This document shows, piece after piece, positions 1-9,027 of a stretch of 64,000 nucleotides of DNA. The stretch covers positions 372,001 to 436,000 of the forward strand of contig NZ_BAAADE010000001.1 of assembly GCF_039522165.1 (NCBI RefSeq), written 5' to 3'. The number at the start of each line of letters is the position of its first letter. Position 1 is the first letter of the stretch. The notes under the pieces are model-generated. The model was not told the origin of the DNA. It ran no database searches and saw nothing but the letters and a program-made list of their open reading frames with translations. A program made the position numbers and the translations under genes. This DNA is from Paenochrobactrum glaciei. Lineage in GTDB: Bacteria; Pseudomonadota; Alphaproteobacteria; Rhizobiales; Rhizobiaceae.

Positions 1-1
1 A

Positions 2-1813
2 GATGTGGTTGCCGGTATCCGCACACCACAAAACATCACCGAAGAAGCCCGCATTGCCGCTGGTTCCGATAAGCCATCGCTCGAAAAAGTGATGCCGGAA
101 GCGTTTGCCGATTTTATTGCAGTCGCTGATAAGCTTGAACAGCATTACCGCGACATGCAGGATCTGGAATTTACCATTGAGCGTGGAAAATTGTGGATGC
201 TGCAAACCCGTTCGGGTAAGCGTACCGCCAAAGCCGCCCTTAAAATGGCAGTGGAAATGGCCGAAGAAGGCCTGATTACACAAGGCGAAGCTGTGATGCG
301 CATTGATCCGGCATCACTCGATCAGCTTCTGCATCCAACCATTGATCCGAAAGCTGCCCGTCATGTGATCGGTGCTGGCCTTCCGGCTTCTCCGGGTGCT
401 GCAACAGGTGAGATCGTCTTCTCATCCGAAGATGCAGAACAGGCAAAAGCTGAAGGCCGCAAGGTCATTCTGGTGCGTATTGAAACAAGCCCGGAAGATA
501 TTCATGGTATGCACGCCGCAGAAGGCATTTTGACCACCCGTGGCGGCATGACCAGCCACGCGGCTGTGGTTGCCCGCGGCATGGGCAAGCCTTGTGTTTC
601 GGGGGCTGGTTCTTTGCGTGTTGATTATCGCAACGGCACCATGCTTGCTGCAGGCCAGACCTTTAAAAAAGGTGATATTGTTACCATTGATGGTGCCAGC
701 GGCCAGATTTTAAAAGGCTCGGTCGCCATGCTCCAGCCAGAGCTTTCCGGCGATTTCGGCCAGCTGATGGAATGGGCTGACAAAGCACGCCGCATGAAAG
801 TGCGTGCCAATGCCGAAACACCGGCAGATGCCCGCACCGCCCGCTCTTTCGGCGCAGAAGGCATCGGTCTTTGCCGCACAGAACATATGTTCTTTGAAGG
901 CGAGCGCATTCTCGCCATGCGTGAGATGATCCTTTCCAATGACGAAGCAGGCCGTCGTAAAGCCTTGGCAAAACTTCTGCCAATGCAGCGCGCCGATTTT
1001 GCAGAAATCTTTGAAATCATGAAGGGCTTGCCGGTCACCATCCGTCTGCTCGACCCGCCATTGCATGAATTCCTGCCACGCACCGATGCTGAAATTGCCG
1101 AAGTGGCAACCGCAATGGATGTCTCACCGGAATTGCTGCGCGAACGCAGCGAAAGCTTGCACGAGTTTAACCCGATGCTTGGTCACCGTGGTTGCCGCCT
1201 TGCCATTTCCTATCCGGAAATTGCTGAAATGCAGGCACGCGCTATTTTTGAAGCAGCTGTAGAAGCAGCTCAAAAAACCGGTGAAGCTGTTGTTCCGGAA
1301 GTGATGGTTCCGCTTGTCGGTCTCAAAGCCGAGCTTGATTTTGTCAAAGCCCGCATTGATGCTGTAGCCGCAGAAGTCACCAAAGAGGCAGGTATTCAGA
1401 TCGACTATATGGTCGGCACCATGATCGAACTGCCACGTGCCGCACTGCGTGCAGCTGATATTGCTCAATCGGCAGAGTTCTTCTCTTTCGGCACCAACGA
1501 TCTGACGCAGACCACATTTGGTATTTCACGCGATGATGCGGCACCGTTCATCACTGCCTATCAGCAAAAAGGCGTCATCGAACAAGATCCGTTCGTTTCG
1601 CTTGATGTGGATGGTGTTGGCGAACTCGTGCAAATTGCTACTGAGCGTGGCCGCACAGCACGTCCAAAAATCAAGCTCGGCATTTGCGGCGAACATGGCG
1701 GCGATCCGGCATCGATCGCATTCTGCGAAAAGACCGGCCTTGATTACGTCTCCTGCTCACCTTTCCGCGTGCCGATCGCCCGATTGGCCGCCGCACAGGC
1801 AGCAATGAAATAA
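2..1813 (+). CDS. ppdK: Pyruvate, phosphate dikinase, 3' portion (5' end outside window)
   Basis: PPDK interconverts pyruvate, ATP and Pi with phosphoenolpyruvate, AMP and PPi in the cytoplasm. The reading frame is already open at base 2 with no start, so this is the last ~603 residues of a protein usually near 880-890. Seen here: the end of the ATP-grasp domain (DVVAGIRTPQ at the left edge), the swivelling phosphohistidine domain with GGMTSHAAVVARG (catalytic His codon at 557-559), and the C-terminal PEP/pyruvate TIM barrel with GICGEHGGDPASI, which holds the catalytic Cys. The barrel is complete to its C-terminus. A strong terminator follows 10 bases after the stop. The family assignment is secure; only the missing N-terminus limits the call. 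Confidence 0.97.
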   Translation, partial: DVVAGIRTPQNITEEARIAAGSDKPSLEKVMPEAFADFIAVADKLEQHYRDMQDLEFTIERGKLWMLQTRSGKRTAKAALKMAVEMAEEGLITQGEAVMRIDPASLDQLLHPTIDPKAARHVIGAGLPASPGAATGEIVFSSEDAEQAKAEGRKVILVRIETSPEDIHGMHAAEGILTTRGGMTSHAAVVARGMGKPCVSGAGSLRVDYRNGTMLAAGQTFKKGDIVTIDGASGQILKGSVAMLQPELSGDFGQLMEWADKARRMKVRANAETPADARTARSFGAEGIGLCRTEHMFFEGERILAMREMILSNDEAGRRKALAKLLPMQRADFAEIFEIMKGLPVTIRLLDPPLHEFLPRTDAEIAEVATAMDVSPELLRERSESLHEFNPMLGHRGCRLAISYPEIAEMQARAIFEAAVEAAQKTGEAVVPEVMVPLVGLKAELDFVKARIDAVAAEVTKEAGIQIDYMVGTMIELPRAALRAADIAQSAEFFSFGTNDLTQTTFGISRDDAAPFITAYQQKGVIEQDPFVSLDVDGVGELVQIATERGRTARPKIKLGICGEHGGDPASIAFCEKTGLDYVSCSPFRVPIARLAAAQAAMK

Positions 1814-1823
1814 ATAATTACAG

Positions 1824-1851
1824 GCAGCCGGATCAGTTTCCGGCTGCTTTT
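1824..1851 (+). terminator. Rho-independent terminator after ppdK
   Basis: Perfect 8-bp stem GCAGCCGG/CCGGCTGC (1824-1831 and 1840-1847) with an 8-base loop, followed by four T, directly behind the ppdK stop. Confidence 0.85.
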
Positions 1852-1871
1852 CATTTCCAAAGAGGTCAAAA

Positions 1872-2642
1872 ATGTTCAAACCTGTTTTTGCCGGCTTATT
1901 GTTTTTGACCCATCTTGGTGCGGCCAGCCTGCTGAGCGCACCTGCACAAGCGAACAATATCGCTGACAATTTGGCCGAGCCACACCTGTTCATCAAGCCC
2001 GGCGGTGCTCAAGGTGCGCAAGTGGCACTTACCCTTGATGCTTGTTCCGGCAAAACAGATTTACGCATTTTGAATATGCTGGTTGAGGAAAAAATCCCTG
2101 CCACTTTCTTCATCACATCACGTTGGCTGCAACACAATCAGCCTGCGATGGATATCATGCTGGCGCATCCAGATCTCTTCCAGATTGAAAATCACGGGGC
2201 TCAACATGTGCCTGCCATTACCACCATTCCGACTATGTATGGCATCAAAACGGCGGGCTCTTTGGAGGCCGTGACCAAAGAAGTACAAAGTGGTGCTGAT
2301 GCTATCAAAGCAGCAGGTGCCCCTCAGCCGCAATGGTATCGCGATGCGACTGCGCGTTATTCCAAAGATGCAATAACCCATATTGAGAAAATGGGTTTCC
2401 AAATTGGCGGATATTCTTTAAATGCTGATATGGGTGCTTCGCTTTCAGCCGGTTCAACCGAAAAAAGAATTTTGAACGCCCGTGACGGCGATGTCATCAT
2501 CGCCCATATAAATCAGCCAACCCGCCATGCCGGTGAAGGTGTAGCAAGCGGGATTTTAAAATTGAAAAAGCGCGGCATGCGCTTTGTTCGTTTGAAAGAT
2601 GTTGAAAGCAGCCGGTCGGTTTTATCGGATGCGAAACACTAA
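1872..2642 (+). CDS. Secreted polysaccharide deacetylase family protein
   Basis: 256 residues with an N-terminal signal peptide ending near APAQA (about residue 27), so probably periplasmic. A NodB-type fold is indicated by LTLDACSG at 53-60 (motif 1), TFFITSRW near 78-85, and HGAQH at 108-112 (the metal-binding HxxxH motif 2). Motif 1 reads D-A-C instead of the usual D-D-G, a variant seen in other members, so metal coordination may differ. Such enzymes remove N- or O-acetyl groups from glycans, but the substrate cannot be read from sequence. AGAGG at 1860-1864 precedes the ATG. It is separated from ppdK by a terminator and stands as its own unit. Confidence 0.85.
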   Translation: MFKPVFAGLLFLTHLGAASLLSAPAQANNIADNLAEPHLFIKPGGAQGAQVALTLDACSGKTDLRILNMLVEEKIPATFFITSRWLQHNQPAMDIMLAHPDLFQIENHGAQHVPAITTIPTMYGIKTAGSLEAVTKEVQSGADAIKAAGAPQPQWYRDATARYSKDAITHIEKMGFQIGGYSLNADMGASLSAGSTEKRILNARDGDVIIAHINQPTRHAGEGVASGILKLKKRGMRFVRLKDVESSRSVLSDAKH

Positions 2643-2649
2643 AACCGTC

Positions 2650-3027
2650 TTACAGCGCATCAAGGCCGCGAATAACAGCCGCAAAATTGCGTCCCAAACC
2701 TTCAAAGACTTTGTTTTCGCCTGTCAACGGCGCAAGCGCCATCGTGGTTCCGTCATTCAATAAAGTGACGAAGAGAACCTGATCGGATGAATCATCAAAA
2801 ATAGCGATGGCTGCAACGCGCTGCGCATTTGCAGTATCAACCGCAGGCATATTGAATAATACTTTGCCACCGACAACCTCTGCGGCTTTGCACAAAGCCA
2901 CATCAAATCCATCGGTAAAAACATCTTGTGCGCCCAAAGCAAATTCTAACTCAACGGCTTCTAATGTCGCCGTTTCGGATTTGTCTAATTGACTGTCTGA
3001 TGCGTCGCCAGAATGGCTACGATCCAT
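2650..3027 (-). CDS. Conserved hypothetical protein (125 aa)
   Basis: I do not recognise this family. It has no signal peptide or membrane segment. The first ~20 residues are polar and Ser/Asp-rich and look disordered; the rest is a compact alternating pattern of hydrophobic strands (VLFVTLLND, VAAIAIFDD) typical of a small alpha/beta domain. GGAG lies 8 bases before the ATG, supporting this start and a real gene. It converges on the deacetylase gene with only 7 bases between stops. No function proposed. Confidence 0.75.
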   Translation of the reverse strand: MDRSHSGDASDSQLDKSETATLEAVELEFALGAQDVFTDGFDVALCKAAEVVGGKVLFNMPAVDTANAQRVAAIAIFDDSSDQVLFVTLLNDGTTMALAPLTGENKVFEGLGRNFAAVIRGLDAL

Positions 3028-3152
3028 ATTATCGTCTCCGCAGAATCTAAGTGGGTCCTCCCGAACAGGCTGCTTACCCTATAAGTGGGGGGTAAGACAC
3101 TGTATTTTCCACGAAACACAACTTTTTACATCATCACATTTTATCACTGCGT

Positions 3153-4058
3153 TTAAGATGGCGAATAAATGCCTTCAAGGCTGGCATAACCCTCTGTTTG
3201 CACAAGGCCCTTTCCAACCAGATCTTCCATATGCGCCATCACCGAAAGCGCTGCCGCACCATGCAACCGTGGATCAATATCCCTGTAAATCGCGCGCACG
3301 ATTTCCATGATGGTTCTGTCACCCGTTATCACACGTTCCAGAATAGCCCGCTCGCGCATTTTACGGTGCATCCGAAGGCCGCGCAAAAAAGCTGCCGGAT
3401 TGGTCACAGCTCCGCCATGCCCCGGTAAATAAAGCTGATCATCCCGCTCAAGCAGCACATCCAGCGAAGCCATATAATCGCTCATCGAGCCATCAGGAGG
3501 CGCTACCACCGACGTTGCCCATGCCATCACATGATCTGCCGAAAATAAAACACCGGTATTTTCTAGTGCAAAGACCATGTGGTTTGCTGCATGGCCAGGT
3601 GTATGGATACCTGTCAGTGCCCAGCCATCACCCTGCAATGTCTCCCCGTCTTTTAGAAAAATATCCGGTACAAAATCTGTATCAGCGGCAGCATCAAGCA
3701 TATTGACCTCGCCCTGATGATATTCGCGTGATGGACGGTGCACACCTTCAGCGACGGTTTTTGCACCCAATACCTGTTTTAACCGCGCGGCTAAAGGCGA
3801 ATGATCACGATGTGTATGGCTGACAAGAATATGGCTAACGGGGCGCCCATTGACCGTTTTCAAAATAGCTTCGAAATGGGCGTCATCTTCGGGGCCCGGA
3901 TCAATTATCGCCAGATTATCAGTGCCGACAATATAGGTATTGGTGCCGTGAAAGGTAAAAGCACTTGGATTATTGACCGTTAATCTGGAAATATTCGGTG
4001 ACACTTCATGCGCCACGCCATAGTCCGGCGTAAAATCAGTATCAAAAACCAAAGCCAT
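3153..4058 (-). CDS. MBL-fold metallo-hydrolase (LACTB2-like)
   Basis: 301-residue cytoplasmic metallo-beta-lactamase-fold hydrolase. The zinc site is complete: HTHRDH at 81-86, a His at about 156 in HTPGHAANH, Asp near 175 in FSADHV, and a late His in LPGHGG. The C-terminal ~80 residues form a winged-helix-like tail, as in the LACTB2/endoribonuclease-like or glyoxalase-II-like subfamily. Hydrolysis of a thioester, lactone or RNA phosphodiester is possible; the sequence does not decide. The start has AAGGG 10 bases upstream. Transcribed alone, divergent from the DUF2793 gene. Confidence 0.9.
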   Translation of the reverse strand: MALVFDTDFTPDYGVAHEVSPNISRLTVNNPSAFTFHGTNTYIVGTDNLAIIDPGPEDDAHFEAILKTVNGRPVSHILVSHTHRDHSPLAARLKQVLGAKTVAEGVHRPSREYHQGEVNMLDAAADTDFVPDIFLKDGETLQGDGWALTGIHTPGHAANHMVFALENTGVLFSADHVMAWATSVVAPPDGSMSDYMASLDVLLERDDQLYLPGHGGAVTNPAAFLRGLRMHRKMRERAILERVITGDRTIMEIVRAIYRDIDPRLHGAAALSVMAHMEDLVGKGLVQTEGYASLEGIYSPS

Positions 4059-4234
4059 TTTATTTACGCCCTTCCGGCAGAAATCCTAATCAGTTCCTCA
4101 TATTCTAGAAGAGCTATATATCAACATAAAGCAAAACCCATCATAAAAGCGTCCCTTGGCAGGAAATCTTATCCCCCGCTTTCAAAGCTGACTTACACTT
4201 GATGCAGTCCTCACTGCATAAAGGAGCATGATGC

Positions 4235-5071
4235 ATGGAACTGACAAACCACTTAAAACTACCTTATATTCTGCCAAGTCAAGCGCAAAAACATGTCACC
4301 CATAACGAAGCTTTGCGAATGCTGGATGCCATTGTGCAGCTTGCCGTTATTGCACGCGATTACACCCACCCCGATCCTGAAGCACAAGAAGGTGATCGTT
4401 ATATTATACCGGATAATGCAGGTGGAGACTGGAGTGTGCACACGCATAAACTTGCCGCATTTACCGATGGCAGCTGGTCTTATTTTGTGCCGCTAGCGGG
4501 CTGGCTTTGTTATGTCAAAAATGAAAACAAACTGCTTATTTTTAACGGCACTGACTGGCAGGAAACTGGCGGAGGCGCTGATCTAAGCTCAGTTGAGATG
4601 CTTGGCATCCATGCAAGCGCAGATGAAACCAACCGCCTCAGCGTATCTTCCGCTGCAACATTGCTAAACCACGCTGGCAATGGCCACCAGTTGAAACTCA
4701 ACAAAAATGGCGAAGCTGACACCGCTTCTTTATTATTCCAATCAAACTGGACAGGCCATGCTGAAATGGGACTTGCCGGCAGCAAAGATTTCTCTGTCAA
4801 AGTGGGCGATGATAGTGGTCAGTGGCGTGAAGCCATACGCATTGACCGCACAAGCGGCAATATCATGATCGGCGCGATGACACCCACAACACGTCTGCAT
4901 GTGGATGGTGCCATCCGCACCGGAAGTGCCACCATCAGCACCCTACCCTCCGCCTCTGTACAAGGTGCGGGGGCAGTCATTTTTGTCAGTAATGCGAGTG
5001 GTGGCGCACAACACGCCTATTCTGACGGAAACCAGTGGCTGTCATTACGTACCGGTGCTGTGATTGCTTAA
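4235..5071 (+). CDS. DUF2793 domain protein (phage tail-like)
   Basis: 278 residues. The N-terminal half matches the DUF2793 pattern: a conserved opening around LKLPYILPSQAQKH, then GDRYIIP and a WxxxxG-rich beta region ending near residue 115. The second half (about 120-278) is Gly/Ser/Thr-rich beta sequence resembling phage tail-fibre or stalk modules, with TTRLHVDGAIRTG near 230. DUF2793 is found in phage, prophage and gene-transfer-agent-like tail genes of alphaproteobacteria. Here it has no phage neighbours, so it is probably a remnant or domesticated gene. AAGGAGC 7 bases before the ATG supports the start. Confidence 0.8.
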   Translation: MELTNHLKLPYILPSQAQKHVTHNEALRMLDAIVQLAVIARDYTHPDPEAQEGDRYIIPDNAGGDWSVHTHKLAAFTDGSWSYFVPLAGWLCYVKNENKLLIFNGTDWQETGGGADLSSVEMLGIHASADETNRLSVSSAATLLNHAGNGHQLKLNKNGEADTASLLFQSNWTGHAEMGLAGSKDFSVKVGDDSGQWREAIRIDRTSGNIMIGAMTPTTRLHVDGAIRTGSATISTLPSASVQGAGAVIFVSNASGGAQHAYSDGNQWLSLRTGAVIA

Positions 5072-5082
5072 CATAAACTATG

Positions 5083-5122
5083 CCGAACGGTTTGCTTCGG
5101 TTTTTGCTAAAACCGTATTTTT
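5083..5122 (+). terminator. Probable terminator after DUF2793 gene
   Basis: Overlapping hairpins CCGAA/TTCGG followed by five T, and CGGTTTT/AAAACCG followed by TATTTTT, 12-50 bases behind the stop. Either could terminate. Confidence 0.5.
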
Positions 5123-5358
5123 CAGTTTTGAGAAGCACTTCAATTTTGATATTTAACCAATAGCAGGTGAAGCTAAAAAACTAATTTAAAAACTTTATAT
5201 AAATTTTGTGTCGCTATTTTATGCAATACAAACAATGATTGTTGGAGAATGAGTCGTTCTTTGGTTTAATGTTTCAAAAGCTTTTTTTGCTATAAGTGCA
5301 TGTACAGATTCTTGAATCATCTTTTCAAGCAAGGTCGAGTGAAGTTAAGAGGAATACT

Positions 5359-7263
5359 TTGAGTAAGAATTTTACGACCTTGTTTACATGTATTGCCCAA
5401 TTAGAGCGCCGTACAAAACAACTTATCTTAGCTATCACTGATTGCTTATTGTTGTTAATCAGTGCTTATCTCGCCTTTAGCTTGCGGCTTGGGTTTCCTT
5501 TTCAGCCCAATCAATCACAGCTTTTGCTGATGATCACGGTTCCCTTTCTGGCATTACCAGTTTTCATCAAGTACGGCCTTTATCGCGCCATCATACGATA
5601 TCTGCCTGAACGTGCTATTTGGTCTATTTTTCAAGCCTGTAGCGCTGTTGCGCTTTTATGGGTAACAGTTATTTTTTTAACGGAATTAAATGGCGGCCGA
5701 GGCGCACCCCGTTCCGTTCCGCTTCTCTATTGGCTCATCAGTACGGTGCTGATTACGTCCAGCCGCTTCAGCGCTAAATGGATTTTGCAACATACAACCA
5801 ATAGCTATAAAGATTTTGCCAAGGCGTTAATTGTTGGCAGTGGCGCTCCCGCACGCCAATTAGCAACAGCCTTGCGCAGTCACGGCCAGACCAGAGTTTA
5901 TGGCTTCATTGATAACAATCCTGCAATAATTGGTATGGATATTGCCGGCTTACGCGTCTATGCGCCTGACCGTATTCCATCCCTGATTGAAAATTATGGT
6001 ATAGATCAGGTTGTTATTTCCGATCCAAGCTTAAGCGCTGCTGAGCGTCGGCAATATGCCAATATGCTGGGTCGCCAAGCTGTTAAAACCCGCATTTTGC
6101 CTCCCATTGCTGATCTGTCCGCGGGTAAATATCTGATCAGCGCATTGCGTAATGTTGAGATTGACGATCTTTTGGGACGCTCGCCTGTGCCGCCCGATCA
6201 ATCACTTTTATCGGAAGTGGTTCAGAGCAAAACAATTATGGTTACCGGTGCTGGCGGCTCTATTGGTCGCGAATTATGCCGTGCAATTGTCAACCTATCA
6301 CCGAAACGCCTCGTTCTTTTCGAGGTCAGCGAATTTGCGCTTTACGAAGCCGAACGCCACCTGCAAGCACTTAATATTTGCGAGATTATTCCGGTACTGG
6401 GCACTGTTCTGGATCGTGCCGAAGTGGAAAAAACCATTCGCGATCATGGTGTCAATATTGTTTATCATTGTGCAGCCTATAAACATGTTCCATTGGTCGA
6501 GAAAAATCCGATCATAGGCGTGCGCAATAATGTCATCGGCACCGTCAATGTTGCCCAGGCAGCGGTTTCAGCCAAAGTTGAACGATTAGTATTGATTTCT
6601 TCCGATAAAGCGGTGCGTCCAACCAATATCATGGGAGCAACAAAGCGCTGGGCCGAGCTCATCATTTATCAATATGGTGAAATCGCCCAGATCTCCAACC
6701 CGAAAAGTTCCTTCTATTCGGTGCGCTTTGGCAATGTGTTGGGTTCCAACGGCTCCGTCGTGCCACTCTTTCGCGAGCAAATTTCCAGAGGTGGCCCTGT
6801 CACCTTGACCCATGAAAAAATGACCCGTTATTTCATGTCGATCAAAGAGGCAGCAGAACTCATTATTCAGTCCGGTGGTGTGGCACAAACCGGCGACACT
6901 ATCCTGCTCGAAATGGGCGAACCAATCCGCATTAGGGAATTGGCCGAGAATATGATTCTCCTTGCCGGTCTTACCATCAAAGACCCTAAAAACCCGCAAG
7001 GTGACATTGCCATTGAGGTAACCGGCATTCGTCCGGGAGAAAAAATGTTTGAGGAACTTTTTTATGATCCTCAGCTGGTACAAACCACACGTCACCCAAA
7101 AATCATGCGCTCACCTCGTGGTCAAAAAGCAAATATTGATATTTATGAAGCACTTGACCGTTTGAACAATGCGCTTGCATCCAATGACCATGAAACCCTG
7201 CGTGAGGTGCTGTTCAGCATCATCCCTTATGATGACTGTAAGGACGGTGTAATTATTAACTAG
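5359..7263 (+). CDS. wbkD: Membrane-bound UDP-HexNAc 4,6-dehydratase (CapD/WbpM/FlaA1 family)
   Basis: About 634 residues. Four hydrophobic segments in the first ~140 residues anchor it in the inner membrane. Two Rossmann-type regions follow: one near 157 (VGSGAPARQLA) and the catalytic SDR near 295 (VTGAGGSIGRELCRA), with SSDKAVRPTNIMGATKRWAE near 413. This family dehydrates UDP-GlcNAc to the 4-keto-6-deoxy sugar, the first step to QuiNAc/bacillosamine-type O-antigen initiators. The likely partner is the facing WecA-type transferase at 7517. I chose TTG 5359 because AAGAGGAA sits 5-6 bases upstream; an in-frame ATG at 5296 has no ribosome-binding site. The symbol follows Brucella wbkD by family, not proven orthology. 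Confidence 0.88.
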   Translation: MSKNFTTLFTCIAQLERRTKQLILAITDCLLLLISAYLAFSLRLGFPFQPNQSQLLLMITVPFLALPVFIKYGLYRAIIRYLPERAIWSIFQACSAVALLWVTVIFLTELNGGRGAPRSVPLLYWLISTVLITSSRFSAKWILQHTTNSYKDFAKALIVGSGAPARQLATALRSHGQTRVYGFIDNNPAIIGMDIAGLRVYAPDRIPSLIENYGIDQVVISDPSLSAAERRQYANMLGRQAVKTRILPPIADLSAGKYLISALRNVEIDDLLGRSPVPPDQSLLSEVVQSKTIMVTGAGGSIGRELCRAIVNLSPKRLVLFEVSEFALYEAERHLQALNICEIIPVLGTVLDRAEVEKTIRDHGVNIVYHCAAYKHVPLVEKNPIIGVRNNVIGTVNVAQAAVSAKVERLVLISSDKAVRPTNIMGATKRWAELIIYQYGEIAQISNPKSSFYSVRFGNVLGSNGSVVPLFREQISRGGPVTLTHEKMTRYFMSIKEAAELIIQSGGVAQTGDTILLEMGEPIRIRELAENMILLAGLTIKDPKNPQGDIAIEVTGIRPGEKMFEELFYDPQLVQTTRHPKIMRSPRGQKANIDIYEALDRLNNALASNDHETLREVLFSIIPYDDCKDGVIIN

Positions 7264-7316
7264 ACATTTTCCCAATAATACTGCCAACATACCTTAAAAA
7301 CATAAGGGAACATAAA

Positions 7317-7427
7317 ATGGGTTGGTATTATTTAATGGGCGTTGCTGCCATAGCCTTCATTGTCTGGTGTTTTGCCAAGATGAATAGTGCTGGTTTCAAA
7401 GAAGAAACCTCATCAGAAGAAGTATAG
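7317..7427 (+). CDS. Small single-pass membrane protein (36 aa)
   Basis: ATG at 7317 with AAGGGA at 7304-7309 (7 bases spacing), stop TAG at 7425-7427. The product starts MGWYYLMGVAAIAFIVWCF (one transmembrane helix, residues 3-19) and ends in a charged tail with EETSSEEV. It is 53 bases behind the 4,6-dehydratase gene and before a shared terminator, so it is probably co-transcribed with it. I do not recognise a family. Spacing, ribosome-binding site and clean helix-plus-tail layout argue for a real microprotein. Confidence 0.6.
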   Translation: MGWYYLMGVAAIAFIVWCFAKMNSAGFKEETSSEEV

Positions 7428-7455
7428 GCTTGTACTATCAAGCATTATAATAAAA

Positions 7456-7500
7456 CGCATACGCTTTGAGAGAAAGCCTCTAAGCGTATGCGATATTTTA
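7456..7500. terminator. Bidirectional terminator between convergent O-antigen genes
   Basis: Perfect 11-bp inverted repeat CGCATACGCTT/AAGCGTATGCG (7456-7466, 7482-7492), with an inner GAG/CTC pairing. It has AATAAAA on the left and ATATTTTA on the right, and lies between converging genes. Confidence 0.75.
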
Positions 7501-7516
7501 GTTTCTCTTTTAAATC

Positions 7517-8509
7517 TTAACTGGCTCTGAATTTCAGCAGCAAGGCACTGGCAACAGCAAGTCCTGCAAAGCAAACACTAAGCTCCACCCATAGTTCGGG
7601 CTTTAACAGCCAGATAAACACAGCCGCCCCAAGAGCAGCATTCAAAAGTGCTACCGAGCCAATAACCGCCCAGACCGAGCGTCCTGCTCGCTTGGCTTTT
7701 TGATAGGCGTGACGAGAATGGGCTTCAAAGATATTCTCACCTTCCCGCAAACGAAGGATGATCGTCGTTGAGGCATCCAGCACATAATAAAGCGGCAGAA
7801 GAAGCGCCAACCAGATGGATGTTTCTTGCGCAAATAACAACAATGCAAAGCAGCTTAACATACCGAGCGGCAGGCTACCGGAATCGCCTAAAAACACCTT
7901 GGCCGGATGGCGGTTAAAGAACGCAAAACCGATTATTGCACCAGCGATTAATGCCGCCAGATAACCGGCACTCATACCAGCCAAACCAAGGCTTGCAAAG
8001 CCAGCAATCCATAAAACCGGAATTCCCAAACCACTCACCGTCATCAGATCAAGACCATCCATGAAATTGGTCACATTGATCCAAACGAGCATCACAAAAA
8101 CAAGCAGGCAGAACTCAAGCCAAAACGGCAAAAACGTGAAGAGCTGAAAATCATTTCCCAGGGCTGCAACACCAAGAACAGCACCAAGTAGCTGCACACT
8201 CAGGCGTAAGCGTACGGAGATGTCATAACGATCGTCCAAAAGCCCCGTCAGCCATAAAAGCCAGCCACTAAACTCCAATAACACCACTGTGCTGCCACTT
8301 AAGCCGGTAAGGGAATGAAAAACACCAAGCAGAATTAATATCGTTGGCACTAAAGCCAAACCACCAATCTGGCGTGCCGGAATGGTGTGATTAGAACGGG
8401 CATTCTTTTGAGCTGCCAAGAAATGACGAGGCAGGAGATAATACAGCACCGCTAATAGAACCGCACAAAGCAGCATTGCCGATATGAAGGCAATAACTAT
8501 TTGAGACAT
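7517..8509 (-). CDS. wbkF: Undecaprenyl-phosphate HexNAc-1-phosphate transferase (WecA/MraY family, WbkF-like)
   Basis: About 330 residues and roughly ten to eleven transmembrane helices. Family motifs present: the GLLDDRYDIS-type Asp-Asp region near residue 90, NFMDGLDLM (catalytic loop), and FLGDSGSLPLG. This family transfers a HexNAc-1-P from UDP-sugar to undecaprenyl phosphate, starting O-antigen or capsule synthesis at the cytoplasmic face. Its convergence with the 4,6-dehydratase gene suggests the two make and load a 6-deoxy-HexNAc, as Brucella WbkD/WbkF are thought to. I prefer ATG 8509 (MSQIV) over GTG 8551; GGTGGAA-like sequence precedes it, although not strongly. Confidence 0.88.
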   Translation of the reverse strand: MSQIVIAFISAMLLCAVLLAVLYYLLPRHFLAAQKNARSNHTIPARQIGGLALVPTILILLGVFHSLTGLSGSTVVLLEFSGWLLWLTGLLDDRYDISVRLRLSVQLLGAVLGVAALGNDFQLFTFLPFWLEFCLLVFVMLVWINVTNFMDGLDLMTVSGLGIPVLWIAGFASLGLAGMSAGYLAALIAGAIIGFAFFNRHPAKVFLGDSGSLPLGMLSCFALLLFAQETSIWLALLLPLYYVLDASTTIILRLREGENIFEAHSRHAYQKAKRAGRSVWAVIGSVALLNAALGAAVFIWLLKPELWVELSVCFAGLAVASALLLKFRAS

Positions 8510-8800
8510 TACTGATTCCACCACCTGCACCCCAAATTCATAATCAGCCACATCCGATTCAAATCCGGCCTATTTTCGCCCTATAATCGCATCATTTATG
8601 CTTGAGCAACATGCCTTAAATCACTGAAATACAGAGATTTATAATAAATAAAATGCGAAATGGCCTGAACTCTCCACAGAATTGCAATTTTTTGTACTTT
8701 CCTTGAAAAAACTTACAGGAAAACCACATATCCGGATTGCACTTCAGTTTTTAAGCGGCTATAGGTTCGCCAACCGCATCGCAATTCATTTGCGTTTTGT
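8510..8800. other. 291-base region upstream of tRNA-Gln
   Basis: AT-rich; no gene, terminator or clear promoter was found besides the tRNA promoter, which I could not place with confidence. The 5' extension of the sugar-phosphate transferase frame lies in its first part. Confidence 0.4.
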
Positions 8801-8875
8801 TGGGGCGTAGCCAAGCGGTAAGGCACCGGTTTTTGGTACCGGCATTCCCTGGTTCGAATCCAGGCGCCCCAGCCA
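8801..8875 (+). tRNA. tRNA-Gln(TTG), CCA encoded
   Basis: Acceptor stem TGGGGCG/CGCCCCA, D-arm with AGCGGTAAGGC, anticodon stem CCGGT/ACCGG enclosing loop TTTTGGT (anticodon TTG at loop positions 3-5), and T-arm containing GGTTCGAATCC. Discriminator G, then CCA at 8873-8875. It lies at the left edge of the catabolic block. Confidence 0.95.
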
Positions 8876-8993
8876 TTATTTTCCTGAGATTATAAAAATT
8901 AAAAACGCAACTTACTTCTTAGCCGCGCTAAGACATAGCTTTGTTTTATTTCGACTACGGCGAATTCTCAGTACACAGAAATTCCGCATATTA

Positions 8994-9027
8994 AAAAACC
9001 GGCTTCTGATTATAGAAGCCGGTTTTT
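8994..9027. terminator. Terminator ending the hpa-type operon (bidirectional)
   Basis: A/T-flanked perfect hairpin: AAAAACCGGCTTCT (8994-9007) and AGAAGCCGGTTTTT (9014-9027) with a 6-base loop. It lies 5 bases beyond the stop of the minus-strand hpaI gene. Confidence 0.9.

Noticed and set aside
8917..8933. TCTTAGC/GCTAAGA hairpin after tRNA-Gln
   Set aside because: A perfect 7-bp stem, but not followed by a T run and 42 bases behind the tRNA; could be the tRNA transcript end, not supported enough to list.
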